A stretch of DNA of 64,000 nt from contig JAJFVF010000013.1 in NCBI GenBank assembly GCA_021371935.1, positions 62,001 to 126,000 on the forward strand, read 5' to 3'. The notes under the pieces are model-generated. The model ran no database searches, was not told the DNA's origin, and worked only from the letters and a program-made list of their open reading frames with translations. The DNA comes from a bacterium. GTDB lineage: Bacteria > Armatimonadota > UBA5829. Of the stretch, positions 1-7,384 are shown one piece after another. The translations under genes were made by a program, and so were the position numbers. Numbering within the stretch: position 1 is the stretch's first letter; every line of letters begins with the position of its first letter.

Positions 1-2
1 AC

Positions 3-179
3 AGCGGCGCGCAAGTTTTGCTGACCGGTCACTGCGGTCCGAAGGCATTCAGAGTGCTTGGTGCCGCAGGTATCAAAGTCTATACAGGCTGTTCTGGCAG
101 TATATCACAGACACTGGCCGCATTTCAGAGTGGTGAGCTCAAGCCCGCCGAGAATGCGGACGTCCAGGGACACTGGTAA
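3..179 (+). CDS. NifX/NifB-type dinitrogenase cofactor-binding domain protein (3' end only)
   Basis: The reading frame is open from the window edge and stops with TAA at 177-179, so only the last 58 residues are present. The segment GHCGPKAFRVLGAAGIKVYT, the following glycine-rich turn and the ADVQGHW end are typical of small NifX/NifY/NifB C-terminal-like proteins. These bind FeMo-co precursors in nitrogen fixers and serve as metal or cluster carriers in many non-fixing anaerobes. It lies 28 bases ahead of the zinc-ribbon peptide, in line with the operon that follows. A second NifX domain is fused to Mrp downstream. The role as an Fe-S or metal carrier is inferred from family and neighbours. 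Confidence 0.85.
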   Translation, partial: SGAQVLLTGHCGPKAFRVLGAAGIKVYTGCSGSISQTLAAFQSGELKPAENADVQGHW

Positions 180-207
180 TCGATTAGTTTCAGAAAGGAG
201 TCATATC

Positions 208-402
208 ATGCCAAGAGGAGACGGAACCGGACCTGCTGGAGGTCGAGGAAGAGGTCAAATGGGCGGCGGACGCGCATCTGCCGGACCGGGCGGCGATTGT
301 GTATGCCCATCGTGCGGACATCGCGAGGCTCATGAGCGCGGCGTGCCATGCGTGGAGAAAACTTGCCCCAAGTGCGGCACAAAAATGGTCAGAGCACGCT
401 GA
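208..402 (+). CDS. Small Gly-rich zinc-ribbon protein of Mrp/NifX clusters
   Basis: This 64-residue protein starts at ATG 208 behind an AGAAAGGAG ribosome site. The N-terminus (MPRGDGTGPAGG) resembles the short glycine-rich DUF5320-type peptides. The C-terminus has two CPxCG knuckles (CPSCG and CPKCG) plus a further Cys pair near GVPCVEKTC, so a zinc ribbon or rubredoxin-like metal site is likely. Such peptides commonly sit next to ferredoxin-MinD ATPases and NifX proteins. The gene ends two bases before the next start, which suggests translational coupling. No biochemical function is known to me. Confidence 0.7.
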   Translation: MPRGDGTGPAGGRGRGQMGGGRASAGPGGDCVCPSCGHREAHERGVPCVEKTCPKCGTKMVRAR

Positions 403-403
403 T

Positions 404-1261
404 ATGATAATTGCGGTAGCCAGCGGCAAAGGCGGAACGGGAAAGACGACCGTCAGTACGAACCTTGCACTTGCTCTTTCGAGCACGCACCGGGTGCAGT
501 ATCTCGACTGCGATGTTGAAGAGCCTAACGGGCACATTTTCCTGAAACCGCAGATCGAGTCGACCGCTGTAGTCACTACTCCCGTTCCGGTAATCGACGA
601 GTCGAAATGCACGGTCTGCGGCAAGTGTAAGGACATATGCAGATATAATGCAATTGTGCTTCTCGGCAAGAGTGTGCTCACATTTCCCGAACTCTGTCAT
701 GGCTGCGGAGGATGTTCGCTCGTATGTCCGACCGGCGCACTGATCGAGACTCAGCGTGAAATCGGGTTCATAGAGCAGGGCAGAGCGGGCGATATTATGT
801 TTGTCAATGGAATGCTGAACATCGGCGAAGTGCTTTCACCTCTTGTGATAAAATATGTCAAGGAACGCATAGACGATGATTCGATCGCGATAATAGACGT
901 GCCCCCCGGCACATCCTGCCCGGTGGTCGAAGCGGTGAAAGGCACAGATTATGTTGTGCTCGTTACCGAGCCGACTCCATTCGGTGTGAACGATCTCAAG
1001 CTGGCAGTGGATATGCTCAAGGCATTAAATTTGCCATTCGGAGTGGTTGTCAACAGAGCCGATGCGGGCGATGAGGCCGTTTTTGACTACTGCCGCGGCG
1101 AGTCGATAGAAATACTGATGAAAATCCCGGATGACAGGCGAATAGCGCAGGCATATTCGAGGGGCGAAATGGCTGTGTGCGCGGTTCCTGAGTGCCGGGC
1201 ACAATTCACGGATTTGGCTGCGGCCATAAAAGGAAAATTTGATGAGTATTGCGGAAACTGA
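404..1261 (+). CDS. Ferredoxin-containing MinD/ParA-type P-loop ATPase (first copy)
   Basis: A 285-residue cytoplasmic ATPase of the MinD/Mrp superfamily with a deviant Walker A (GKGGTGKTT, residues 8-16). Two [4Fe-4S] ferredoxin motifs are inserted after the first strand-helix unit, with Cys 69/72/75/79 and Cys 98/101/104/108. Proteins of this layout occur in pairs in anaerobes and are thought to load or move Fe-S clusters, often with NifX partners. ATG 404 is chosen because the protein then begins at the family's first beta strand (MIIAVASGKG); longer in-frame starts run through the upstream gene. It overlaps the methyltransferase gene by 20 bases. A second copy lies at 1841. Confidence 0.9.
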   Translation: MIIAVASGKGGTGKTTVSTNLALALSSTHRVQYLDCDVEEPNGHIFLKPQIESTAVVTTPVPVIDESKCTVCGKCKDICRYNAIVLLGKSVLTFPELCHGCGGCSLVCPTGALIETQREIGFIEQGRAGDIMFVNGMLNIGEVLSPLVIKYVKERIDDDSIAIIDVPPGTSCPVVEAVKGTDYVVLVTEPTPFGVNDLKLAVDMLKALNLPFGVVVNRADAGDEAVFDYCRGESIEILMKIPDDRRIAQAYSRGEMAVCAVPECRAQFTDLAAAIKGKFDEYCGN

Positions 1262-1844
1262 AAATGACAAGTATATAGCAGAGATGGGCTACAGCATACT
1301 CGGCGAGTATATGCAGGCTGTAAAGCTTGCCGCGTTCGATCCGAATGAGCAGGTTTTCGATGTTGCGACGGGTTCCGGTAGAATGGCCTCTACTCTTTCG
1401 CAGGCAGGCTATAATGTGCTTTCGGGCGACATAGACCCGGACGCCCTCGAAAGAGCAAAAGCCCGGCTTAAAGAAAGTGGGCTTGGCAGTGTGAAGTTTA
1501 TAGATCTGGACGCTTCCGATATGGCATACGATGGCGAGTTCGCCTCAGTAATGTGCGCAAATGCGATCCATCACTTTGCCGACCCGATCCTGGTGATATC
1601 CGAGATGGCCAAAGCCTGCGCCGACAGCGGCAAGCTGGTTATAATGGAGTTCAACACAAAAGGTTTCGAGGTCATGGAGATTCTGCATAAGGACCACGAC
1701 AAAGGCCTGCATGAGAGAAGCGCTATGGATTCGCAGGGGATCGAGTCTCAACTGAAATTGCACTTTGTGAATGTAGAGTGTCACAGTCTCACACTAAATA
1801 ACGTATGGATCGCGTCCGGCAAGAAGCCGGCTTCGGATAAATGA
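1242..1844 (+). CDS. Class I SAM-dependent methyltransferase
   Basis: A 200-residue protein with a SAM-binding motif I (VFDVATGSGRMA, near residues 38-49), an acidic motif II (GDIDPDAL) and the post-motif NAIHHFADP. This is the fold of UbiE/COQ5-type small-molecule methyltransferases. The start is ATG 1242 with AGGAA seven bases upstream. The gene overlaps the ends of both flanking ATPase genes, so it is translationally coupled into the operon. A methyltransferase between two ferredoxin ATPases is unusual, and the substrate cannot be told from the sequence. Confidence 0.85.
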   Translation: MSIAETENDKYIAEMGYSILGEYMQAVKLAAFDPNEQVFDVATGSGRMASTLSQAGYNVLSGDIDPDALERAKARLKESGLGSVKFIDLDASDMAYDGEFASVMCANAIHHFADPILVISEMAKACADSGKLVIMEFNTKGFEVMEILHKDHDKGLHERSAMDSQGIESQLKLHFVNVECHSLTLNNVWIASGKKPASDK

Positions 1845-2731
1845 TAAAAGAAATCGTAGTAATAAGCGGCAAAGGCGGGACAGGCAAAACGAGCATCACC
1901 GCTGCATTTGCCACTCTTGCAAAAAATATAGTAGTTGCGGACTGTGATGTGGATGCCGCCGATTTGCACCTGGTGCTTTCGCCGCAAATCGAGCGCACCG
2001 AGGATTTCACAGGCGGCAAATGCGCGAGGATCGAACCAGGCCTATGTATGGGCTGCGGCAAATGTGAGTCGATCTGCAGGTTTGAAGCGGTGAGTCTCAA
2101 CGGTCCGGCAAACGACCTGATTGCAAAGACTTATTTGATTGACCCAACCGAGTGCGAGGGCTGCGGAGTATGCGCAAAATTTTGCCCTACTGATGCGATT
2201 GTCATGGAAGATGATGTTTCAGGGCAGTGGTTCGTATCCAGGACGCATGTCGGTCCGATGGTGCATGCCAAGCTGAAAGCCGGAGGCGAAAACTCTGGAA
2301 AACTGGTGACCCTGATACGAAATGAGTCGAGATCGATAGCCGAGTCTGTCGGAGCGGATATAGTGCTCACCGACGGTCCTCCCGGTACAGGCTGTCCGGT
2401 AATTGCATCGCTTACGGGTGCGAGCATGGCGGTAATAGTGACCGAGCCGACCATGTCGGGCGTGCATGACCTAAAGCGGGTTGCGGAGCTTGTTGAGTAT
2501 TTCAAGATACCCGCAAGTCTGATTATAAACAAATGCGATATCAACTCGGATAAGTCCGATGAGATTGCCGGTTTTGCAGAGTCGCATAATATAGAGATGC
2601 TCGGTCGTCTGCCGTATGACCCTGACGTCACAAAGGCGCAGATAGCTGGCATGAGTATCACGCAGTATTCGGATAATAATATAAGCAGACTGATCCGGGA
2701 TATATGGGGTCAGCTGGAACACAAGGAGTAA
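1841..2731 (+). CDS. Ferredoxin-containing MinD/ParA-type P-loop ATPase (second copy)
   Basis: A paralogue of the first ATPase, 296 residues, with Walker A GKGGTGKTS (residues 10-18) and two ferredoxin motifs, Cys 69/72/75/79 and Cys 105/108/111/115. The start overlaps the methyltransferase stop as ATGA. Two paralogous ferredoxin ATPases next to each other probably act as a heterodimer, as suggested for similar pairs in sulfate reducers and methanogens; that is inference. The next gene, the Mrp-NifX fusion, starts four bases downstream. The neighbours point to Fe-S or metal-cofactor handling in the cytoplasm. Confidence 0.9.
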   Translation: MIKEIVVISGKGGTGKTSITAAFATLAKNIVVADCDVDAADLHLVLSPQIERTEDFTGGKCARIEPGLCMGCGKCESICRFEAVSLNGPANDLIAKTYLIDPTECEGCGVCAKFCPTDAIVMEDDVSGQWFVSRTHVGPMVHAKLKAGGENSGKLVTLIRNESRSIAESVGADIVLTDGPPGTGCPVIASLTGASMAVIVTEPTMSGVHDLKRVAELVEYFKIPASLIINKCDINSDKSDEIAGFAESHNIEMLGRLPYDPDVTKAQIAGMSITQYSDNNISRLIRDIWGQLEHKE

Positions 2732-2734
2732 TAA

Positions 2735-3964
2735 ATGTCTTGTAATGAGAATTGTGACGGCAAGCATGAGTGCGGCTCATGCGCAGCCAATAGCCCGCAG
2801 AGCGTCGATGAGTTCATGGAGATGATGAACCGCGAGGAGACTCTGCGGCGCATCAAGCACAAAATAGTGGTCCTTTCGGGCAAGGGCGGCGTCGGCAAGA
2901 GCACAGTTGCGGTGAACCTGGCCGTATCTCTGGGCCTCAATGGCAGCCGTGTCGGTCTGCTGGATGTCGATATCCATGGTCCCAGCATTCCCAAGATGCT
3001 GAATCTGGACAACCACGTGCTCGAATCGGACGGCGTTAAGATGACCCCGGCGCAGGTCGGCAACATCAAGGTGATGTCCATCGGTTTTCTGCTCAAGAGT
3101 GAGGACAATGCCGTGATATGGCGCGGACCCATGAAGGCCGGTGTGATAAAGCAGTTTGTCGAGGAAGTAGACTGGGGCGACCTCGATTACCTGATAGTAG
3201 ACTGCCCTCCGGGAACGGGCGATGAGCCATTGTCGGTCATCCAGACCCTGCAGGGTGCGGATGGCGCGGTAGTTGTTACGACACCTCAGGATCTGGCACT
3301 TGCCGATGTCCGCAAGTCTATACGGTTTTGTGAGCAGCTCGAACTGCCTGTGCTCGGCGTGATCGAAAACATGAGCGGTTTTGTCTGCCCGCATTGCGGC
3401 GAAGTGGTCAATGTATTCAAATCAGGCGGCGGTGAGCAGATGGCGATCGAAATGGGTGTACCATTCCTCGGCCGTGTGCCGCTTGACCCGATAGTTGTAT
3501 CCGCCGGTGACGACGGCACTCCATATATCTACAAATACGGCGACTCCACCGCAGCCAAAGCGTTTGAGAGTATTGTCGATACGCTCAATGAAAACCTGAC
3601 ACCAAAAAGCAAGGAGGAACAGAAAATGCTTATAGCACTTCCTACGTCCGACGGCCAGCTTTGCATGCACTTCGGCCACTGTGAGAAGTTTGCGATATTT
3701 GAAGTCGACCCCGATGAGAATAGGATCATCGCGAAGACGATTCTGATCCCGCCGCCGCATGAGCCGGGTCTTTTGCCCAAATGGCTCCACGGAGAGGGCG
3801 TGAGCGTGGTAATCGCGGGCGGAATGGGTCAGCATGCGCAGGAACTCTTCTCGCAGTCCGGGGTAAAAGTAATCACCGGCGCGCAGCCTGCCGAGCCTGA
3901 GAGCGTTGTGATGGCTTATCTTAACGGCACGCTCGAAACTGGTGAAAATGTTTGCGACCACTAA
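2735..3964 (+). CDS. Mrp/NBP35-type Fe-S carrier ATPase fused to a C-terminal NifX domain
   Basis: A 409-residue fusion. Residues 1-20 carry four Cys (3, 7, 13, 16), as in NBP35-type N-terminal cluster sites. Residues 44-290 are the Mrp/ApbC ATPase with Walker A GKGGVGKST (49-57) and the conserved CPHC pair that bridges the dimer's [4Fe-4S] cluster. Residues 298-409 form a NifX/NifB-type cofactor-binding domain. The family carries Fe-S clusters to apoproteins. An AAGGAGG sequence (3611-3617) stands eight bases before the in-frame ATG 3626, exactly where the NifX domain begins, so a free NifX form may also be made. It is the last strictly coupled gene of the operon. Confidence 0.92.
   Translation: MSCNENCDGKHECGSCAANSPQSVDEFMEMMNREETLRRIKHKIVVLSGKGGVGKSTVAVNLAVSLGLNGSRVGLLDVDIHGPSIPKMLNLDNHVLESDGVKMTPAQVGNIKVMSIGFLLKSEDNAVIWRGPMKAGVIKQFVEEVDWGDLDYLIVDCPPGTGDEPLSVIQTLQGADGAVVVTTPQDLALADVRKSIRFCEQLELPVLGVIENMSGFVCPHCGEVVNVFKSGGGEQMAIEMGVPFLGRVPLDPIVVSAGDDGTPYIYKYGDSTAAKAFESIVDTLNENLTPKSKEEQKMLIALPTSDGQLCMHFGHCEKFAIFEVDPDENRIIAKTILIPPPHEPGLLPKWLHGEGVSVVIAGGMGQHAQELFSQSGVKVITGAQPAEPESVVMAYLNGTLETGENVCDH
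3611..3628 (+). promoter_or_regulatory. Strong internal ribosome site and in-frame ATG inside the Mrp-NifX gene
   Basis: AAGGAGG at 3611-3617 is followed after eight bases by ATG 3626-3628 in the same frame as the fusion gene. Initiation here would give a 112-residue free NifX protein (MLIALPTSDG...). The Shine-Dalgarno bases also encode Lys-Glu-Glu in the linker, so chance is possible, but the placement at the domain boundary is striking. Confidence 0.5.
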
Positions 3965-4014
3965 GCTTATAAGGTAAAATGCAGAATAATTCCTATTCAA
4001 AGGAGCGACGGACA

Positions 4015-4587
4015 ATGAAGACAAAGTTGTTTGCTGTTGTTTTGGTAGTGGTAATTGTTGTAGCCGCCGGAACTGCAATCGCCCAGCGCGGCCGTGCTGG
4101 GATGGGGCAGGGCATGGCCAGACAGGGTGCCGGTCAGCCGTGCGGTCTAGGCCTTGGTTTAGGTCTTGGCCCTGCAGTCAGTGAACTCAAGTTTACTGAT
4201 GCACAGACGACCAAGCTCCAGAGTATTCGCAGCAAATACCTTGCGGATACTCAGACGTCACGCACACAGTTACAGACGCGTCTAAAAGAGCTTGCGCAGC
4301 TTTGGACCGCTGAAAAGCCGAGCGAGTCCGCTATCCGCGGCAAGATCGCTCAGATTGACACGCTTCGAGCGAAGATCAGGAATTCAATGGTTAGCCGGAC
4401 ATTTTCAGTTATGAGTGTGCTGACAAAAGACCAGAAGACAAAACTGCGCAGCCTGGTAAAGAGCCGACCCGGGTTCGGCGCAGGAATGGGCATGGGTCTG
4501 GGTCTCGGGTGTGACATGAACGGCGCAGGCTGCCTTATGGGCGGGTCTGGAAGCGGCATGGGATATCGCGGCGGTCAAAAGAAGTAG
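4015..4587 (+). CDS. Periplasmic Spy/CpxP/ZraP-like protein
   Basis: A 190-residue exported protein. It has a signal peptide (MKTKLFAVV... to TAIAQ, about residues 1-25), a helical core with the LTxxQ-type motif (TKDQKTKLRSL) and Gly/Met-rich ends. The architecture matches ZraP/CpxP/Spy helical-hairpin proteins, which act as periplasmic chaperones or metal-stress sensors. ATG 4015 is chosen because AGGAG lies nine bases upstream and it opens directly into the signal peptide. It sits between the Fe-S cluster operon and a Cys-rich PadR regulator, which suggests a metal- or redox-responsive role; that link is inference. Confidence 0.75.
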   Translation: MKTKLFAVVLVVVIVVAAGTAIAQRGRAGMGQGMARQGAGQPCGLGLGLGLGPAVSELKFTDAQTTKLQSIRSKYLADTQTSRTQLQTRLKELAQLWTAEKPSESAIRGKIAQIDTLRAKIRNSMVSRTFSVMSVLTKDQKTKLRSLVKSRPGFGAGMGMGLGLGCDMNGAGCLMGGSGSGMGYRGGQKK

Positions 4588-4623
4588 TTAATCCGAATAC
4601 CGGACTGTAGAATCAAATTGTTT

Positions 4624-4654
4624 TCGGCGGGGACTTACGGTCAAGCCCCGCCGA
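4624..4654 (+). promoter_or_regulatory. Stem-loop ahead of padR-like gene
   Basis: TCGGCGGGG (4624-4632) pairs with CCCCGCCGA (4646-4654) around a 13-base loop, 25 bases before the PadR start. No T-run follows on either strand, so a simple terminator is unlikely. It could be an operator or an attenuation structure. Confidence 0.5.
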
Positions 4655-4678
4655 GACAATAATGTTGGAGTTGATGCA

Positions 4679-5092
4679 ATGCCAAGACGATGCTGTCGTC
4701 GCCATGGACCGGGAGAGCCGTGCACATGTGCGATGGGCAACTTATACAGATTTGTGGAGCCGGTAGTGCTATATCTGCTCAAAAAGAAGGGCAAGACCTA
4801 TGGCTATGAGCTTGGAAAGGCACTCGGTGAGCATTCCCTGACGGACTCGATCATCGAGCCGGGGGCGCTGTACCGCACACTGCGGCGTTTGGAAGAGAAC
4901 GGCTACGTAATCTCGAAGTGGGATGTCAGCGGTGCCGGTCCGGCGAAAAGACTATATGAACTTACCCCGGATGGCGAGAAGCATCTTAATGAATGGGTCA
5001 CTGTACTAGATCAACTCGCTAATTCGATGTCGGGTTTCGTATCTGATGCTCGCAGTCTTCTGGAACAAATCTCTGTAGCGGACAGTGCATGA
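4679..5092 (+). CDS. PadR-family transcriptional regulator with Cys-rich N-terminal extension
   Basis: A 137-residue regulator. Residues about 20-105 are a winged helix of the PadR type (GYELGKAL, PGALYRTLRRLEENGYV, RLYELTPDGEKHL), followed by a short dimerisation helix. The first 18 residues form an extension with Cys 5, 6, 15, 17 and His 9, which could bind a metal or cluster. PadR proteins usually repress nearby operons, so the likely targets are the CpxP-like gene and the Fe-S operon. ATG 4679 has GGAG eight bases upstream; a later Met (residue 19) would remove the Cys cluster. Confidence 0.85.
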   Translation: MPRRCCRRHGPGEPCTCAMGNLYRFVEPVVLYLLKKKGKTYGYELGKALGEHSLTDSIIEPGALYRTLRRLEENGYVISKWDVSGAGPAKRLYELTPDGEKHLNEWVTVLDQLANSMSGFVSDARSLLEQISVADSA

Positions 5093-5095
5093 CAG

Positions 5096-5117
5096 TATTT
5101 TTGTCGGCTGAAAAATA
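5096..5117 (+). terminator. Weak A/T stem-loop after padR-like gene
   Basis: TATTTTT (5096-5102) can pair with AAAAATA (5111-5117) directly after the PadR stop. The stem is A/T only, so it is a weak terminator candidate. Confidence 0.3.
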
Positions 5118-5150
5118 TTCTCTGTCATAAAATCTTTCCCAACAATACCA

Positions 5151-5179
5151 TTGACAAACGTCAAATCTTAGGATATAAA
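5151..5179 (+). promoter_or_regulatory. Sigma-70-type promoter of PEP-CTERM gene
   Basis: TTGACA (5151-5156) and TATAAA (5174-5179) are separated by exactly 17 bases, close to the full consensus. Transcription would begin near 5186 and give a leader of about 80 bases that contains an inverted repeat. Confidence 0.8.
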
Positions 5180-5198
5180 GAACAGGTTGGTCGTCACT

Positions 5199-5235
5199 GT
5201 GATACAAGTGTGGCAGTGGAATGCAAGTGTATCAC
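5199..5235 (+). promoter_or_regulatory. Inverted repeat in the 5' leader of the PEP-CTERM gene
   Basis: GTGATACA (5199-5206) and TGTATCAC (5228-5235) are perfect reverse complements 21 bases apart, between the predicted transcription start and the ribosome site (GGGAGG near 5252). It could be an RNA hairpin or a protein-binding operator. Confidence 0.5.
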
Positions 5236-5264
5236 AATATCTTAAGGAGAAGGGAGGAAAAGAA

Positions 5265-5834
5265 ATGTACAGAGTTTTGCTGCCGATCATAATGCTTGTG
5301 CTTGTTGTGGCGGCTGTTCCGGCATTTTCGTTTAGTGCATCGGTTCTTTGTCAGGGTAATATCTGCGGAGGCGGTGGAATTCGCAATTACCAGTATGATG
5401 TCAGCGTGGCTGACGGGCTGATCTATCAGTTCCATGTGGGCACATGTGACCCGAACATTGCGGATTATTCGAACATATTGATGCCTGCTGGATGGAGTTT
5501 CAATATCTACAGCATTCTCGAAGACCATGCGGATAAATTCACACCCCATGGTCAGATATCGTCTGCCGACGGCTATTGCCAGTGGTGCGCGGTCTGGACT
5601 GACACTACGGGTCAGGGTATAGCGAGTGCGACATTCGGCTTCGACAACCCCAACAGTCCGCATGACGTCGGCTGGTTTATCAATTCCAGCAGCGCGGTCG
5701 AGAACTGGTCGATGCCGGTAGGGCTGGGTGATGGTCCGGTCCATGGTCCCACGGTTCCGGAGCCGTCGAGCCTGCTTTCACTGCTAAGCGGCCTTGGCGT
5801 TCTCGGTGGGGTCATTGCTCGGATGAAGAAGTGA
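5265..5834 (+). CDS. PEP-CTERM sorting-domain surface protein
   Basis: A 189-residue secreted protein. It has a signal peptide (MYRVLLPIIMLVLVVAAVPAF...), an unrecognised beta-rich middle and a C-terminal PEP-CTERM tail: VPEPSS, a hydrophobic helix and a basic end (ARMKK). Such tails are cut by exosortase, which anchors or releases proteins into extracellular polymer. ATG 5265 follows GGGAGG and opens the signal peptide. It is a single gene with its own promoter (5151-5179) and a strong terminator (5862-5893). It is one of four PEP-CTERM proteins here; no exosortase gene lies in the window. Confidence 0.88.
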   Translation: MYRVLLPIIMLVLVVAAVPAFSFSASVLCQGNICGGGGIRNYQYDVSVADGLIYQFHVGTCDPNIADYSNILMPAGWSFNIYSILEDHADKFTPHGQISSADGYCQWCAVWTDTTGQGIASATFGFDNPNSPHDVGWFINSSSAVENWSMPVGLGDGPVHGPTVPEPSSLLSLLSGLGVLGGVIARMKK

Positions 5835-5861
5835 TACCTCTTTCAATCTAACTACCTCTTG

Positions 5862-5893
5862 ATGCCTCTGCAGACCTGTGCAGAGGCATTTTT
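5862..5893 (+). terminator. Rho-independent terminator of PEP-CTERM gene
   Basis: An 11-bp perfect stem, ATGCCTCTGCA (5862-5872) with its complement (5879-5889), has a 6-base loop and is followed by a T-run. It lies between convergent genes and overlaps the dinB stop codon. Confidence 0.9.
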
Positions 5894-7097
5894 ATGAGAA
5901 TTTTTTCTTGTCGAACCCATGAACCTTCTCCAGAGCCTTTATCCCCACCAGGCTGGCGCGCTTGATCGCGAACTCTCCATATCTGTCATTGATCGCATCG
6001 AGCGCCTTTAAGAGGTTTTGGCCGCGGGGATCGGTGAACAGGTTCATCTGGTGAGCATTCTTCGCCAGGCTGGAGACACACACGCCTACCAGCCGGATAG
6101 CGCGCCTGTCGGAGTGCTGATCGAAGATCGACATGGCCGCTTGATATATATCGAATCCATCATCGAAGTATCGGCTGAAAGTCTTCCTGTAGCCGGCAAA
6201 ATGCATATCAGCGTATCTGATCACGAGCGTGACAGTCTTTCCGGCGAAACCCTGCTCTCTGAGCCTGCGTCCGACCATCTCCGAAAGCCTCAGCAAGTGG
6301 CGAGCCACGAGGTCGAGGTCACGCGTATTGCGGCTGAGAGTGTAGGAGTGACTCACAGACTTGATGTCCGGCTTGCCGTAATATGGGATTATCGCTGGGT
6401 TATATATGCCGTTGCCCATCCCATGCAGCGCTTCGCCGAGCACCCCGAACTTCAGCTTGAGTATATTCTTGGGCGTCCGACCGAGCTGGCCTGCGGTGGT
6501 GATCCCCATTTTTTCGAGTTGGAGCCTGAGCCTTTCGCCGATGCCATGGAGCTTTTCCACGGGCAGGCTTTCAAGCAGATTTTTGACGTCTTCGTGCTTG
6601 ATCTCAACCAGCCCGTCCGGTTTTTGTATATTAGCGGCGAGCTTGGCAAGCATTATATTCGGCGCAATACCCACAGAGCATGTCAGCCCGAACTCCGCTC
6701 GAATACGCCGTTTTATCGCACGGCCAATTTTCCATGCCCCGCCGAAGCGCTCCTGAGTGTGTGTGACATCCAGGAAGCATTCGTCGATGGAATATATCTC
6801 CATCAGGTCTGTGTAGTCGCCGCAAATATCGAATATACGCCGGGCGGTGTCGGAATACTTTGTAGTGTCTCCGGTCACGATAATCGCATCCGGGCACTTT
6901 TCGATTGCCTGGAAAGTCGCCATTCCCGAGTGGATGCCATATGGCCTGGCCTCATAACTTGCCGCAGCCACGACTGAGCGCTTCGCCAGGCTTCCGCCTA
7001 CCAGCACGGGCTTGCCGCGCAGAGCTGGGTTGCATCTCTGCTCCACATTGGCGAAAAATGCATTCATATCCACAAGTATGATCGTGCGGTCTGTCAT
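5892..7097 (-). CDS. dinB: DNA polymerase IV (Y-family translesion polymerase)
   Basis: A 401-residue protein of normal family length. Catalytic residues are visible: Asp10 in LVDMNAFFANVEQ, with the FF steric-gate region, and Asp105-Glu106 in YSIDECFLDV. Helix-hairpin-helix and little-finger regions follow, and no clear beta-clamp motif stands at the very end. It copies damaged templates during the SOS response. ATG 7097 has AGGA upstream. The gene starts four bases after a small DUF6504-like gene, and both lie behind a promoter with a LexA box (7385-7413), so SOS control is well supported. Confidence 0.95.
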   Translation of the reverse strand: MTDRTIILVDMNAFFANVEQRCNPALRGKPVLVGGSLAKRSVVAAASYEARPYGIHSGMATFQAIEKCPDAIIVTGDTTKYSDTARRIFDICGDYTDLMEIYSIDECFLDVTHTQERFGGAWKIGRAIKRRIRAEFGLTCSVGIAPNIMLAKLAANIQKPDGLVEIKHEDVKNLLESLPVEKLHGIGERLRLQLEKMGITTAGQLGRTPKNILKLKFGVLGEALHGMGNGIYNPAIIPYYGKPDIKSVSHSYTLSRNTRDLDLVARHLLRLSEMVGRRLREQGFAGKTVTLVIRYADMHFAGYRKTFSRYFDDGFDIYQAAMSIFDQHSDRRAIRLVGVCVSSLAKNAHQMNLFTDPRGQNLLKALDAINDRYGEFAIKRASLVGIKALEKVHGFDKKKFS

Positions 7098-7101
7098 ATT
7101 A

Positions 7102-7350
7102 TCATCCTGAGCATATCTTGCTCAACGTCCATTCCAGAGTCAGCGAGTTGAAGCAAATCTCATACATGTTGGCCCCGACGGTTACGGAGTAGTGCCTGAG
7201 TTTTGCCGAGCCGATGTTGCTGCTCCATGCAAAATTAATTGTGCCGACCTTATAGTACCGGCTGCGCCACAGAAACCAGACAGGTTTTGCCTTACCTTTG
7301 TCGAATGCTGCTCCAACGCGGATCTGTTCATCAACCGCCGCTGTTTCCAC
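7102..7350 (-). CDS. DUF6504-like small protein, first gene of the dinB operon
   Basis: An 82-residue protein with FLWRSRYYKV, a Trp-containing strand and a YEICFNSLTLEW end. It resembles DUF6504 proteins that sit beside dinB or dnaE2 in many bacteria; function unknown. I choose GTG 7350, which has GAGG eight bases upstream. The longer in-frame ATGs would lie inside, or at the very start of, the mRNA from the SOS promoter at 7385-7413. It is co-transcribed with dinB, so a DNA-damage role is likely. A leaderless start at ATG 7380 is the main alternative. Confidence 0.65.
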   Translation of the reverse strand: METAAVDEQIRVGAAFDKGKAKPVWFLWRSRYYKVGTINFAWSSNIGSAKLRHYSVTVGANMYEICFNSLTLEWTLSKICSG

Positions 7351-7384
7351 GCTTATTACCTCTGCGCAGTAGTTTGTCATATGG

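Noticed and set aside
1239-1242. TTG start for the methyltransferase gene
   Set aside because: The adjacent ATG 1242 has better spacing to AGGAA and gives the usual start.
5210-5226. Possible sigma-54 promoter TGGCAGTGGAATGCA before the first PEP-CTERM gene
   Set aside because: The GG and GC are nine bases apart, not ten, and a near-consensus sigma-70 promoter lies just upstream.
6018-6977. Long open frame (319 codons) antisense to dinB
   Set aside because: It has no recognisable domain or ribosome site, and the opposite strand encodes a complete Pol IV with all catalytic residues. It is a codon shadow.
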